A stretch of DNA of 54,549 nucleotides from Lingula anatina (taxonomy: Eukaryota > Brachiopoda > Lingulata > Lingulida > Lingulidae), in contig NW_019774269.1 of assembly GCF_001039355.2 (NCBI RefSeq), positions 471,987 to 526,535 on the forward strand, given 5' to 3'. Under the pieces are notes generated by a model. The model saw nothing but the letters and a program-made list of their open reading frames with translations, was not told the origin of the DNA and ran no database searches. Positions 27,001-36,414 of this stretch are shown piece after piece (the first letter of the stretch is position 1; each line of letters begins with the position of its first letter). Position numbers and translations under genes: made by a program.

Positions 27001-30000
27001 ACCAATTTAGGTGATTATTTATAAAATATTCTAGCATAGTAATGTGTATTTATGGTCATTAATTAACATCATAAGTACTTGGGATCATGAAAGTATATAT
27101 AAGAACCTAATACAGACAATTTCACAAGGATGAATTTTATGTTGGAAATGCCAAAAAATTCAGATTAGGCAGGAATGTGGTGTACTATCCCTTAATTTCT
27201 ATTTATATATAAAAAAGTAGCAACAATTTTTTGTTGTGAGACATGTGTGTACCATTTTTTTCGTAATCACAGTGCACTTCATTTTTTTAGTTGGCTGTAG
27301 GGATTGGTGAGAAAACTGGTGGTTTTTTTGTGCCAATATCTGCAAGAAACAAAAGAAAAGTAGGCGGAACAGTTAATATTACAGTTGAAGCAGCAACAGC
27401 AAATGCAGGAGAAATCACAAGCAAAGCATTACAAAAATTTGAAGAAACTAACTGCCGATTTGACAAGAATGAAAAGTGGATACTTGCATATCCCGACGGA
27501 AGTCAAGTGGTTGATCTACCAGATAAATCGGCACCTTTCAATCTTAAAGCATATAAAGAATACCTCAGTATGGAATATCGGCGCATTAGGCTATACCTTA
27601 CTGTGAAGGATGGTGAGTATTACTATTACTTGTTCTCATCTTTAATATCATTCCCTGTAAGTGCCAAACCAAATATTAATAAAAACTATAAAATTGAGCA
27701 TCATTAATTATTGTTAATTATTGCTTGCAAATATTTTGGTTAAGTTCAGTCTATATAAATGTGTCAAACTGAATGTTTGTTACACATCATATTTGCTGAG
27801 ATGCTTAAGATTAATTAGACAGGTGTATTTCAAGTGACATAATCAATTTAAATGTAAATTTTAGGTGTTTTAAGAATTTTCACCCCACAAAATGTATTTT
27901 GATCTTCACTCCTTATTAATGGAGTTGCATAGTTTGGAAAAGCTTCTTTTAAAAATGATCAGATGATTAATATCTAATTACATAAATACAATATCAATAC
28001 AAATGGCAAACAGATTTATTGTTTTAGATTTAATGATTTTTGCATCCCAGCTGGTCTGAAAAGTTCATACCGAACAAGGTTTACCTTGATTTATTTTATA
28101 AATTGTCAAAGCTTATGATAGTTAGTGTGGCTTGCTTATGTCCATACCAATATACATGCGGTATTGTTAAGCTGTTTGAATATAAAGATTTTTTCAGCCA
28201 ATTATTATGTTGTTTGACAGCTTTGTCAAGTTGGTTTTAAACTGTATTTTCAAACAAGCACATATTAAAATATTAACAATTAACCTTGCAGTTCCAAGCA
28301 GCAGTAGCAGTAGCAGTAGTTCCAGTAGTCCTAGCAACAGCAGCAGTAACAGTAGCAGTAGCAGTAGTTCTGAGGTAAGACCGTTACACTGTTTTCAGAT
28401 ATTTGCCAAGTATCAGCATGTGGTTAAAATGATGGGCCTTATGACCAGAAGAGGTTGGAGCAAATGTGTGTTATCTGTAACTGTTCCCTTTTTTATACAC
28501 CTTAATTTATTACTATGCCACATTTGTAGAATTAAAGGGATAAGAACTCTTCGTATGAGATCTATATTTCACAATGAAAACAATGTAAACAACTCATATA
28601 TAAATAATATTTTATGTTGTACCTCAAAAATAGCTGATATCTGAGCCTGTCTTCAGACCACGTGACCTCCATTGATGGCTATACTCTTTTAGGAAAAAAC
28701 ATTAAATGTAAAAATGGAATCATTAACCATTGGTTAGTATGAGAAAATTGTTGTTTCCTCCAGGAAAATTCATTTTTTGGCCAAAAAGAAGATTTATTAT
28801 CACTTAAAGCCTACTTGCCATTCACTTTTTATGTGAATTAACTAGTAAATGTACCAATACATGTAGAAGGAATTAACAAGATAAAGCTGTGTTTACAGGA
28901 GGAGGATGCCACACAAGTACACAGTGAGGAGGCAGACAATATAGGAAATGAAGATGATGTGGAGACTGGCACTCCTACAGTAAGTGAAACTAATATAGAG
29001 GGAAACTGCAACAGATGTCTCTATTAATATTGTACCTGTTTACATAATACAGATTGACATTAACATGAAATGTTTCACAAAATAATTAATAGTTTGATTG
29101 ATAAATAAATTCTAGTGTTAAAATTGTGTTGAGTTAGTAAATGTACTTGCTTCAAATGGGTGACTTTAAGTGGTAACCAGTGGCTGATCCAGGGTTATTA
29201 GGGAAAGACTGTGGATGCGAAGCCCAATTCACCTCCCCCCCCCCCACCCAAGCACACACACACACCACAACCTGAATTTTTTTCATAGGACAACAATTAT
29301 GTGCCATGTAATTGTTACAGTTTTGAACTATGATTCACTTAGTCCAAATGTTATTTTCAATAGGGGACCAGAAATTAAAGGGGGGGGGGGAGCTTAACCT
29401 ATCATATTATTCCTAACAGTCTCAAAGGACTGATTGTAATTAAGCAGGAATCATATCAATCATATCAATTAAGTAATGTGGATATATAAGCTGTAAGGAA
29501 GGATGGATTAATTAGGAAGGATGTGGAAGTCTTGAGTGTACAAGTTTAGTATTATTGTTACAATTCTTTTCAAAATTTGCCTATGTGAAAGAGTTACATG
29601 CCCCATGAATGACACGAGTGTGTATTACATCACAGCAACAGTCAGTGGGGTATGTAGCCAGTTGTGACCCTAAATTTGAAATAAGGGTGAGTGAGTGTCC
29701 ATTCCTTTTTTTTTTTATTACAGGTTACTTTCAGGAATACAAGTGAGGATGTAATGGCTGATAGAGATGTAAGTATATATTAAAGTTTAGTAGTATGATG
29801 TTCGGTTTGTGTTGATATATCATAACTGTCACATTAGTAACATTTTATTTGGATATGATAAAAAGGCTTTTTGTTTCTGATATCTGTTTTATTTATATTA
29901 CATACAATTTTAGTAATGGTCACTTAATATTTTAGTATGCCTTTATTTAATTGATTGTGTACACAAAACCGAATCAGTATATATAATAAAAATATATATT

Positions 30001-33000
30001 TTTCAGTTATATTTCCATAGCGATGATTCAAGTTCAGCCAATTTGACAGTCACTCAAAGGTAATAAATTTTTGTCTGCACCTGTTGTGAATAAATTAGGT
30101 TTAATTCACTCATTCTTTTCTTAAAAATTGTAATAAATTCTTAAGAAATTGTATAATTAAAAAAAGTGGAATAAGTTGGGTAATAGTTGAAAATTTCTTA
30201 GGGGACATTTAAAACAGAGGATTGAAACGTGGATTGATTAGTCCATGGCTAACATATGGATTGCATTTGAAAGCAGGATGCAAGATCAACAATAAGGTAC
30301 TGAAGAGCAATGAGGGTTATTGTAAAGTGATTTGCAGTATCTTGTGATCACGGTCTGTGCCCTGAATACCCCACGGCGTAATTACAGGCAGCGTACGTGA
30401 GCCAGTTATTTCCAAAGCTGTAATTAATTCTCGGCACTGCTCACAGGAGCAGCAGCCATTAGATAAGGTTTTCTCTTATGTCAGCATATATTCAACACTG
30501 AATATACATTTTAAGAAAAACCAATAGTCGTATTGTCTAGAAAATCATTGGATTGATCAATATTAGAAAAAGTACAGGTAAATTCAAAATTCGGCCATCA
30601 TCAGTAATATTTGTTTGCAATATTTTGCATATTTTGATAACTCTTGTTGATTGCATTTTATAGAGCTTGTCAAACACAAGACTGGCGTGGTGGTGTCACT
30701 TTTTGTGGGGGTTCCATATGAATGCCCTTACTCTAACTAATGATACAATATCTGAATCACCTCTCTGATCCTCTAGTTATTTTCTGTGTTATGTCTTTAC
30801 CACTTTGTTATCTTGTAAACAACATACATGTAAGCTTATTAGGCTAATAGCATATTTTTTTTAACCTATATACCCATAGTATTTTTTTTTCTTAATTTTA
30901 GTCTTTCAATCCCAAGTGGAGTAATGGAAATAGAGGAGAAAATAGATTCGACAATTGGGAAGATTGTCCAAAGAACTTGTCAATTACTGTGAGTGAAAGC
31001 AAGTGTAATTTTACTTTATGCCTCAATATATAGTGATACACTAACATTTTGGCAGATATTTATAGGGATTGTCCCATAATCAGTGTTTAATTAGTATGTA
31101 GCAGGGAATCCCTACCTATATTTTGTCAGAAAATATGCACTGTAGCTATCATAAATTCTATAATTTTTTTGTTATGCTTATATCAAAATAAACCATGTCA
31201 TTTGGTTTGGTTTTATGCAAAGAGGGGATTTGGATTAAAATGAAAGTATTTGAAAGGATATTATCATATTTATTTATTGGTTTGCAGTAAAACTTATACA
31301 CAAAATACATATTCGTTTTTCAGAGAAGATGAAGTGAACCCTGAAAAAATTCTCAGGGTTTACAGTAGTGAATACCTGGAGGGGCGCAATATGGATACAG
31401 TGGAAATTGATACTGATGAAACCACAACATATGAACGCACAGAACTTTTTATAAGTAGATTTACTGTGTGGGAAGATGCGCTTGAGCAATTACTGTCGAT
31501 AGACAACCTACGGTATCCCTTGTATGTTTCCTTTCACGGCGAGGAGGCCATAGATTATGGTGGGCCAAGGCGAGAATTTTTACAAATCATGGTCACCGAA
31601 ACCAAAAACAGGCTCTTCAGAGAAGAAAATGGTGTTGTCACCCTCCTGGAAGATGATTTTTTGTGCGCTTCACAACAGTATTTTTTGGGTGGACTAATTT
31701 GTGGTATGTACAATGCATTAGGAATACTATTTTGAAAAAAGAATAAATCTAGGTATTGGATTAAAAAAATTAAATGATGAACCTGGGTTGGGTAACAAGC
31801 ATATGAAAATAGCATGTCCATCAGCATAAAATCAATTTGGTTGATGAAAATAAAATATACATTAGCAATAATAATTCAAAGTTTAAAATATTGCATAGTA
31901 TGGATTGAAATATATTTTATCTATTAGTTATATAAGAGGGAGATCCAGAATTATTTGAATGGTGGGGGTCCATGGTATTTAAAAAGGAGAACTGTGTTTT
32001 TGGTATATATAATGTAGTAAAAATTCTTATTCCATGAAGTGAATATTTAGTTAATTTTTTTCACAACTCCCATGCCCCCTCTAAATCTGCCACTATATTT
32101 GTACATTTGAAATTTTTATATTTTCTATTAAATTATTACATTGTCATATGAACAGTTTATCCTTAATTAGCCATGGTACGTCACTTAAGTAAATAAGCAA
32201 TAATTCATTGCAACAATAGAAACAACCTGCAAACAAATACAATAAATCAGCTGAAATGTGTGTGTGTGTGTGTGTGCAGGTCAACTTTTGTTATAGAAAG
32301 ATATATAGATGTATAGATATATTAAACATATTAAACATTTTACAGGACTTAGTATGCTGCAAGGTGGACCGTGTCCAACCTTTGTGGAATATATATTAGA
32401 CAAGGAAAGCAAACACCACAAACAGTTTATGTCTGGACTAAGAAGGGTGGGGATTATACAGGTAAATGTATATATTTCAAGTGAAAAAGGACTTTTTAAA
32501 CTTTCTGTTTCAAAAATGACTTAGTCTTACAATAAATAAATACTGCTTCAAAATGCCGAAGTTACAGAATATATGATAATGCTATTGTCCAGCAGTTTGA
32601 ACACAGTTTACACAGTTGCTGAAAGTGTAGACTGACCGTTTATGACATTTATTTATAAACAAACCTATTTATAAATTTAATATGCAGTTACACATCTATG
32701 GTACTGCTTTATTGTTCATTAAATCCTATTGCATATTCATTTCTTTGTTAATATTTCTAACAATATCATTAATGAAAACAACTCTTCAACTTTAATTGTA
32801 GTTGATGGAAAAACTCCCCACCCTGAGAATGATTTTCAAGGAGTCAAATGCTAGCCTCACTTTCCCCAAGATACAGAGGCTTCTTAAAGCAGAATTCTCT
32901 GCACCTCAATCTTCCAGGCGCAGAGAAGAAGAACATGTGTATGGGCAGTTTTTAAGATATCTGAGGGAAGTGGCAGGTAATAATAAAGTATATCATACAA

Positions 33001-33535
33001 TAAAAATGTGATAAATAGTTATTGCATGAGGAGCAAATGGTTTCCCAATAAAGTAACCTGTGCACAGTTGATAAGTACAACCTATAACCTCCCGATGGTC
33101 AGTCAACATATATCAATATATATATAAACATTACAAGCTTTGTTTCTGTCACTGTCTCTTTTTGTAAAATAAGATAATCTACAACATAGATATTGAGTAT
33201 AAGGTAAATGCAACATTAATTAAATTTCAATTAATGCTGAAGATTATAATAAAGAGTGTTTTTTTTCTTTCTCAGCAGGTAGAAGAAAGAGTGTGACGTT
33301 AGGGCATATTCTAGCCTTCTGCACAGGTGCAAGGGAAATCCCCTCACTGGGATTTCCAAGTGACATAACTCTGACATTTTCAATTGGAACAGAATCCATG
33401 TTGCCAACAGCCAGCACATGTATAATGCAAATGAATTTAAAGATTCCAGCTCTGGGAGTGGAGAGGCCCCCCCAGGAATTCATTTACAATTTGTGGGACT
33501 TGGCTTTCTCAAACACCTTTTTTGGCCTTTGTTAA
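13095..33535 (+). CDS. TDP-43-like N-domain / HECT-domain ubiquitin ligase, 14 exons
   Basis: Coding exons: 13095-13098 (ATG G before GTAAGT), 19712-19798, 25555-25698, 26741-26886, 27291-27612, 28292-28374, 28899-28979, 29724-29768, 30007-30059, 30902-30988, 31324-31703, 32346-32461, 32802-32976, 33279-33535. They sum to 1980 nt, giving 659 residues plus stop with every phase matching. Residues 2-79 resemble the TDP-43 N-terminal oligomerisation domain (motif FPGATGLQY, later GWNVQGRTYQVI). Residues about 145-234 form another conserved-looking block (WILAYPDGSQVVDLP). Residues 235-262 are nearly all serine and 263-289 are acidic. From about 351 to the end is a HECT domain: SFHGEEAIDYGGPRREF in the N-lobe, catalytic Cys622 in LPTASTC, and the family's Phe at position -4 (FGLC). 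HECT ligases pass ubiquitin through that cysteine to a substrate. The nearest relatives I recall are 'G2/M phase-specific E3 ligase-like' proteins. Substrate is unknown, and the tiny first exon is inferred from phase. Confidence 0.82.
13124..15170 (-). mobile_element. LINE (non-LTR retrotransposon) with degraded reverse transcriptase, intron 1 of HECT gene
   Basis: Read on the minus strand. 14669-14475 holds an upstream RT segment (YPDIWNKRFIIP). 14458-14081 holds RT blocks with CFIDFSKAFDGVW and GVKQGDTLSP. A YADD box is at 14025-14040, in another frame from the preceding block. 13672-13313 holds a C-terminal segment (FFKQILGVHQKTSNYAE). The 3' end is a taaac-type repeat near 13124. Frameshifts show it is dead. 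The same family occurs at 15235-15835 and 21203-22484. Confidence 0.85.
15235..15835 (-). mobile_element. 5'-truncated LINE 3' end, second copy
   Basis: The minus-strand frame 15781-15524 encodes the C-terminal zinc-finger-like end of the LINE (LTKMRLSDHELEIERW) and aligns with the plus-strand copy at 21942-22298 (LAKMRISDHDLEIEKG). It ends in an (ATT)n-type tail at about 15255-15270. Because this C-terminal piece lies 5' of the RT at 14669, it is a separate insertion. Confidence 0.75.
15836..16600. other. Intronic sequence with a satellite-like phrase
   Basis: Mostly unremarkable AT-rich intron. Near 16358-16395 the phrase cctgcgtctgttgttgcca followed by ccgataacacgatacgtgg matches the satellite edge at 19870-20250, so a diverged monomer edge is present. 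Confidence 0.4.
16630..16870 (+). repeat. Dispersed repeat, also at 23160 and 24700
   Basis: The block from cttcagatctaattct through catgttaacagtctcatta to ggtaaacctgttatcgtg recurs at 23160-23370. It recurs partly at 24700-24785 and 19890-19950. Within this copy, tatcgtgtattgtgtaataaag is itself duplicated in tandem. It always lies near pieces of the 160-bp satellite, suggesting a larger composite repeat. Confidence 0.6.
17780..18840 (-). mobile_element. CR1/L2-type LINE 3' fragment
   Basis: The minus-strand frame 18687-18283 encodes a typical CR1/L2 segment: LRVYFESTLSMDKQI, VIDSLVTSRLDFCNSVLYG, then LTHLHWLPVRTRI. Sequence downstream continues with a diverged end (PLEWNKLPIFIRKLESQ in the reading near 18130-18060). 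An AT-rich microsatellite (ataataataat) marks the 3' side near 17785. Open frame is interrupted, so it is inactive. Confidence 0.75.
19127..19197. repeat. (AT)n microsatellite
   Basis: About 35 uninterrupted TA dinucleotides. The apparent open frame of repeated Tyr-Ile here is only this repeat. Confidence 0.95.
19290..19645 (-). mobile_element. TTAA-type MITE, degenerate reverse copy
   Basis: Shares in order the internal phrases of the 37459 family in reverse complement: tggaccaaaaattaattttt, ctggagtaa, gttaatgaatccattt, ataatagctataactgcc and aaacgaagagtt near 19631. Termini are decayed. It lies just before exon 2 of the HECT gene. Confidence 0.6.
20107..21202 (+). repeat. Satellite array, about 160-161 bp period
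   Basis: The anchor gataacacgataagtg (or close variants) starts at 20127, 20234, 20395, 20556, 20717, 20877, 21037 and 21197. After a 107-bp first step, spacing is 160-161 bp. Each monomer carries cttgaaacttacagaactgatgaatattcat-like sequence (in pieces), aaaatcagcatgat and agcatatatgca. Six near-complete monomers are visible. The array resumes at 22485 after a LINE insertion. Confidence 0.92.
21203..22484 (+). mobile_element. 5'-truncated LINE inserted in the satellite
   Basis: The frame 21211-21882 encodes the end of RT and beyond (YTYLGVVFTNTGSLK, IKPILLYGCEIWAQE, MCKWALGVRRSASNN). After a frame break, 21942-22298 gives CPHCNEVEDEIHFFLKC. The 3' end is (ATT)n at about 22465-22484. Satellite sequence flanks both sides (gataac before; catgataagtgg after), so it inserted into an existing array. 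Same family as 13124-15170 and 15235-15835. Confidence 0.88.
22485..22650 (+). repeat. Satellite monomer downstream of the LINE
   Basis: catgataagtggaaaacca through cagcatgatcgggtcat to ttcagcatgtatgcaaca continues the array of 20107-21202 with one more monomer. Confidence 0.85.
23160..23370 (+). repeat. Dispersed repeat, second copy of the 16630 block
   Basis: cttcagatttaattctta, catgttaacagtctcatta, ttgttgacattttctgcttc-like and cggtaaacctgttattgtg follow the same order as 16630-16870. A shortened third copy is near 24700-24785. Confidence 0.6.
24001..24086. repeat. C-run, A-run and (AT)n microsatellite
   Basis: About 9 C and 9 A, then about 34 AT dinucleotides from roughly 24018. Confidence 0.95.
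24187..24400. repeat. Small fold-back element
   Basis: Arms around 24216-24258 (ctatctccatgggaattctc, then gctaaattgca) and 24333-24375 (gcaatttagtgag, aaccccttggagttgg) are inverted relative to each other. Between them lie ctgtcacgcctac and the perfect palindrome CTGGCATGCCAG. Both phrases, the arm tip and the gtaggcgtgacag block, recur in the larger fold-back at 25948-26364. Confidence 0.6.
24805..25360. repeat. Cluster of short perfect hairpins with conserved loops, imperfect 150-bp tandem repeat
   Basis: Perfect hairpins share loops but differ in stems. Loop (N)(A/G)AGAC(N): CAATGG-CAAGACA-CCATTG at 24805-24823, CAAAGG-CGAGACA-CCTTTG at 24840-24858, AGGC-AAGAC-GCCT at 24985-24997, GTAGG-TGAGACA-CCTAC at 25070-25086. 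Loop GAAAA: TGAC..GTCA at 24822-24834, AGGC..GCCT at 25272-25284. Loop TTTTCA: TGCCC..GGGCA at 25018-25033, TGTCC..GGACA at 25170-25185. Blocks recur about every 150 bp (ctaacacactctaagag, ctctgcacgg). It sits in intron 2 of the HECT gene. Function is unknown. Confidence 0.8.
25948..26364. mobile_element. Large fold-back element, arms about 135 bp
   Basis: The left arm about 25948-26080 (cacgctaaattgcattcggc, then cccccttacagctta, gtaggcaggacag) is the imperfect reverse complement of the right arm about 26229-26364 (ctgtcacgcctac, caagctgtaaggggg, gcaatttagtgtg). A loop of about 150 bp separates them. There is no ORF, so it is a non-autonomous fold-back or long-TIR MITE in intron 3 of the HECT gene. 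Confidence 0.8.
28292..28374 (+). repeat. AGC/AGT repeat coding a serine tract (exon 6)
   Basis: Alternating AGC, AGT and AAC codons encode about 22 serines broken by Pro and Asn, between a good acceptor and the donor GAG|GTAAGA. Codon-level expansion of trinucleotides can vary in length between individuals. Confidence 0.9.
28532..28807 (+). mobile_element. TTAA-flanked MITE, copy with internal deletion
   Basis: TTAA at 28532-28535 and 28804-28807. It starts TTAAAGGGATAAGAACTC and ends near gaagatttattatcacttaa. It is 276 bp because the middle (tctcttaagagattt region of other copies) is missing. It lies in intron 6 of the HECT gene. Confidence 0.82.
30330..30450 (+). repeat. Conserved 110-bp dispersed core
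   Basis: gtatcttgtgatcacggtc, tgtgccctgaatacccc, ggcgtaattac, ccaaagctgtaattaattct and following bases match the reverse complement of 52846-52965 at high identity, while sequence outside the core differs. The copy at 52831 sits inside a MITE; here no terminal repeats are visible. Confidence 0.75.
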
Positions 33536-33539
33536 AAAG

Positions 33540-34960
33540 ACATATAAAATCATGTTTTTGTTTGCTTCTTTGTAAGTGAGTTCAGGGTATATAATATGAA
33601 GAGCTCTTTTTTTGGATGTTCTCTAAGGCTTTAGATTGCTGTGTGCTAATTCCAGCATGCCATAGCTGACAAACGTACTCATGTGTTGGTGTGAGATTGC
33701 TTTTATAAATTTGTAAGAGTTCATATCTCGGCACCCCAGCGTGTTTGACCATGCATGAGAAATACAGTCTAGAGGCAGCTTTTGACAGAATTTTTTTCTA
33801 TATGTAAGTCCCATTTCAAATTAGAACTGATATGAACTCCCAGCAGTTTGGCAGGTGGAACTTGTTCGATTTTTATACCATCAATTATTAGGTTATCAGG
33901 TACAGTTGGTTCTTTACTGAAACAGATAAACAGTTCAACAGTTTATTTAGGATTAGTTAGCATGTTATTTTGTTTTGTCCATTCATGTAGTTTCGAGGCT
34001 GCTATGGGAAGTTTAGATTGTGTAGGTTTGGCACCTTGTTCTATTTCCCTTGGAGATGGTTGGTGAACTGTCTCACAAACTGTAGTGTCATCCACATACT
34101 TTACTGCTGGTAAAAACATTCCATGTCATTTATCATTGTGATGAAAAGGAGAGGTCCTAATTTTGAATATGGCACCATTGTGACATTACTGATCCACACT
34201 TGATCCATTGTTGTCTATTAAGTAAAAAGGCATGGACCCATCTGAGTAATACTGGAGGTACTCCATAGCTGCAGAGCTTGCCTAGCAATATAAGTTGAAA
34301 TTGTGGTCTATTAAATCAAATGTTTTCAAAAATCAAGTAAAAAAACCCGAGCCCCATGAGTGTCACTGGCCTTGGCCCAGGTGTTAAATAGCTCGATTAA
34401 GGCCATTGTGTGGAGGAACCTTTAACATTGCCAACTGATCTTTCTTAATATGTGGTCCTAGTATCTCCCACAGCCATGTAAAATGAATGCAATTCCTTGC
34501 TGAGGATAGGTGTTAGGGAAACAGGTCTTGAATCATTTTCCACGCTCAGTGCTGGTTTAGTTTTAGGCAGTGGCACAACATTGGCACATTTCCAGATTGT
34601 TGGTGGCTTTCCTTGACTTATGGTATTGTTCCAGATTGCACATGCTGGTGCACCGAGAACTCCAGCAGTCTTTGAGAATCCAGTTCGGTATATTATTAGG
34701 GCCCGGGAATGTTAATATCATGTAAGTCCATCTCATCTAAGAGATCTAGGTGAGAAGTAATGGACTGGAAGAAGTTGTTGATGTTTTGTGCAAGTGCTTC
34801 CATATCCCCCTCATGGAGATGGTTGGCCATGGTGGTCAAAGAGGCACTGTTTTTAGATTTACCCATGATGTTGTTGATACCTTTCCATCATCTTTTTTCC
34901 ACAAAGTTTTTTGCCGAGGCACAATACCTAATGTACATTCTGTGATTTTGTGGTATTTTA
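33540..34960 (-). mobile_element. Jockey/CR1-like LINE fragment directly after the HECT gene
   Basis: Minus-strand reading gives PPTIWKCANVVPLPKTKPAL and RPVSLTPILSKE near 34610-34480, then VKYVDDTTVCETVHQPSP near 34110-34050. Next come LLGVHISSNLKWDLH near 33830-33790 and QLWHAGISTQQSKALENIQ near 33670-33610. These are ordered RT-domain blocks of a non-LTR element, with a divergent active-site box (YVDD). Several frame breaks show it is dead. It is a different family from the LINE at 13124. Confidence 0.8.
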
Positions 34961-35089
34961 TGTGATGTGATATTTACTGAAAGTTGAAAATTTTGTATGC
35001 TGTATTTCCAATTGAAAGGTATGATGCACTTAGACATTAAGTACTTTTTTGTTTATACATACAAGTGTTCAGTTTTTTATGCAAAGTTA

Positions 35090-35495
35090 ATATTTTATAA
35101 ACTGTTTACAGTAGTCAAAACTTAAGTAGATTAGTATATTTTTGCATGAATACTACATGTTAGTAGTATATTGTATTTTTGTTGAGTTGGAAAATTATGC
35201 TAGCTGTTTATTCAATTGTTTGGATGTACAAAAGCTCACTTTTTTTATTGTAAAAATATATTTTATAATCTGTTTACTTATTGAACCATGTACTAATCTA
35301 CTAAACATTTGACTATAGTAATTCTTAACATTTTACAAATTGAAAGAGTTTTTGAGTGTTATTTCATATGTATATTAGCACTAGATTATATTTTTGAGGA
35401 GTTGGAAAATTTTATAATCTGTTTACTATAGTCAAATATTTAGTAGATAAGTACATGGTTCAATATTTTTGCACGAATACTAGTGCTCATATTTT
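35090..35495. repeat. Inverted and direct repeat cluster (fold-back)
   Basis: tattgaaccatgtactaatc...ctatagt (about 35279-35319) is the reverse complement of actatagtcaaatatttagt...ggttcaata (about 35424-35465), roughly 41 bp with few mismatches. A third related block at 35095-35160 (actgtttacagtagtcaaaa, ttttgcatgaatac) repeats the right arm. ttataatctgtttac occurs in both orientations. There is no ORF. Confidence 0.65.
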
Positions 35496-35499
35496 TCAT

Positions 35500-36410
35500 T
35501 TATACTTTGTGCAATGTGTTTTTTTTTCTCAGCCAAAAATATAAATAAAAGTGATATAAAAATGACCCAATTCTCAGCTGTTTCATAAATGTCCTATACA
35601 CATTACTCTTCTTTTAACCCTTCTTTATACACAATATTGTCGCCCATGTTCAGCAAAAACAGCACACTTGTATAATTTTATCACAGCTGGATAAATTCTT
35701 TGCCATGTTCTTATCCATTATACTTTGAAGGAAAAGGAGGGGCAAATGGCTGTTTTTAATAGGCTAAAAACTATCTATTTCACCCTGGATATACACACCT
35801 CCCCCTAAATAAAAAGTCATATCTTCACAGGCAAGATTAAGCATGTTGATTTTTTACATGAAAGCATTATTTGCCTTTCTCTTGGCTAAATAATTGTTAT
35901 CATGTAATACAGTTGAAGCTCAACAATCATAAAAGTAGGCCTACTTTTTTAAAAGCACTCACATCATTAGCTTTGTGATTCAAATAAATAAAGGTGGGTG
36001 GGGTCCTGGCAGGAGATTATTACAAAGAGAGGGGTTATGCTTGAGGGGGACGCCTTCATGAAATCAAAATGATCTAATATCATCCAACCGCTTCATCTGT
36101 CAAAACAATGGTATACTAGATAGTTTACTTTGGTAAAACACTGAAGGTATATGATAAAGAGGTCCGAAAGGGAATGTACCTGAGATAAAAAACTTTGTAC
36201 ATTTAGCTTTGTGCTAAGACTTCTCTATATTCAAGTAGGATAAACAAGTTATAAAAGAAAAATTGGAAATATGTGCATTCGTTGATACATTAGTCTAGTG
36301 GGTGGCCTTTTTTAAAAAGAACATAAACATTTAATTACCACAATGTCAAATAAAAAGGGTCTTGATACAGTCCCTCTGTTTCAATTAATTGGACGTGACA
36401 TGTAAGAGTT
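35500..36410. other. Intergenic sequence, nothing recognised
   Basis: AT-rich, no conserved ORF, no repeat shared with the rest of the window that I could see. Confidence 0.4.
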
Positions 36411-36414
36411 GTCT

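Noticed and set aside
28207-28644. 145-codon ORF with serine repeats as its own gene
   Set aside because: It contains exon 6 of the HECT gene in the same frame but extends into both introns; the splice sites on each side are good.
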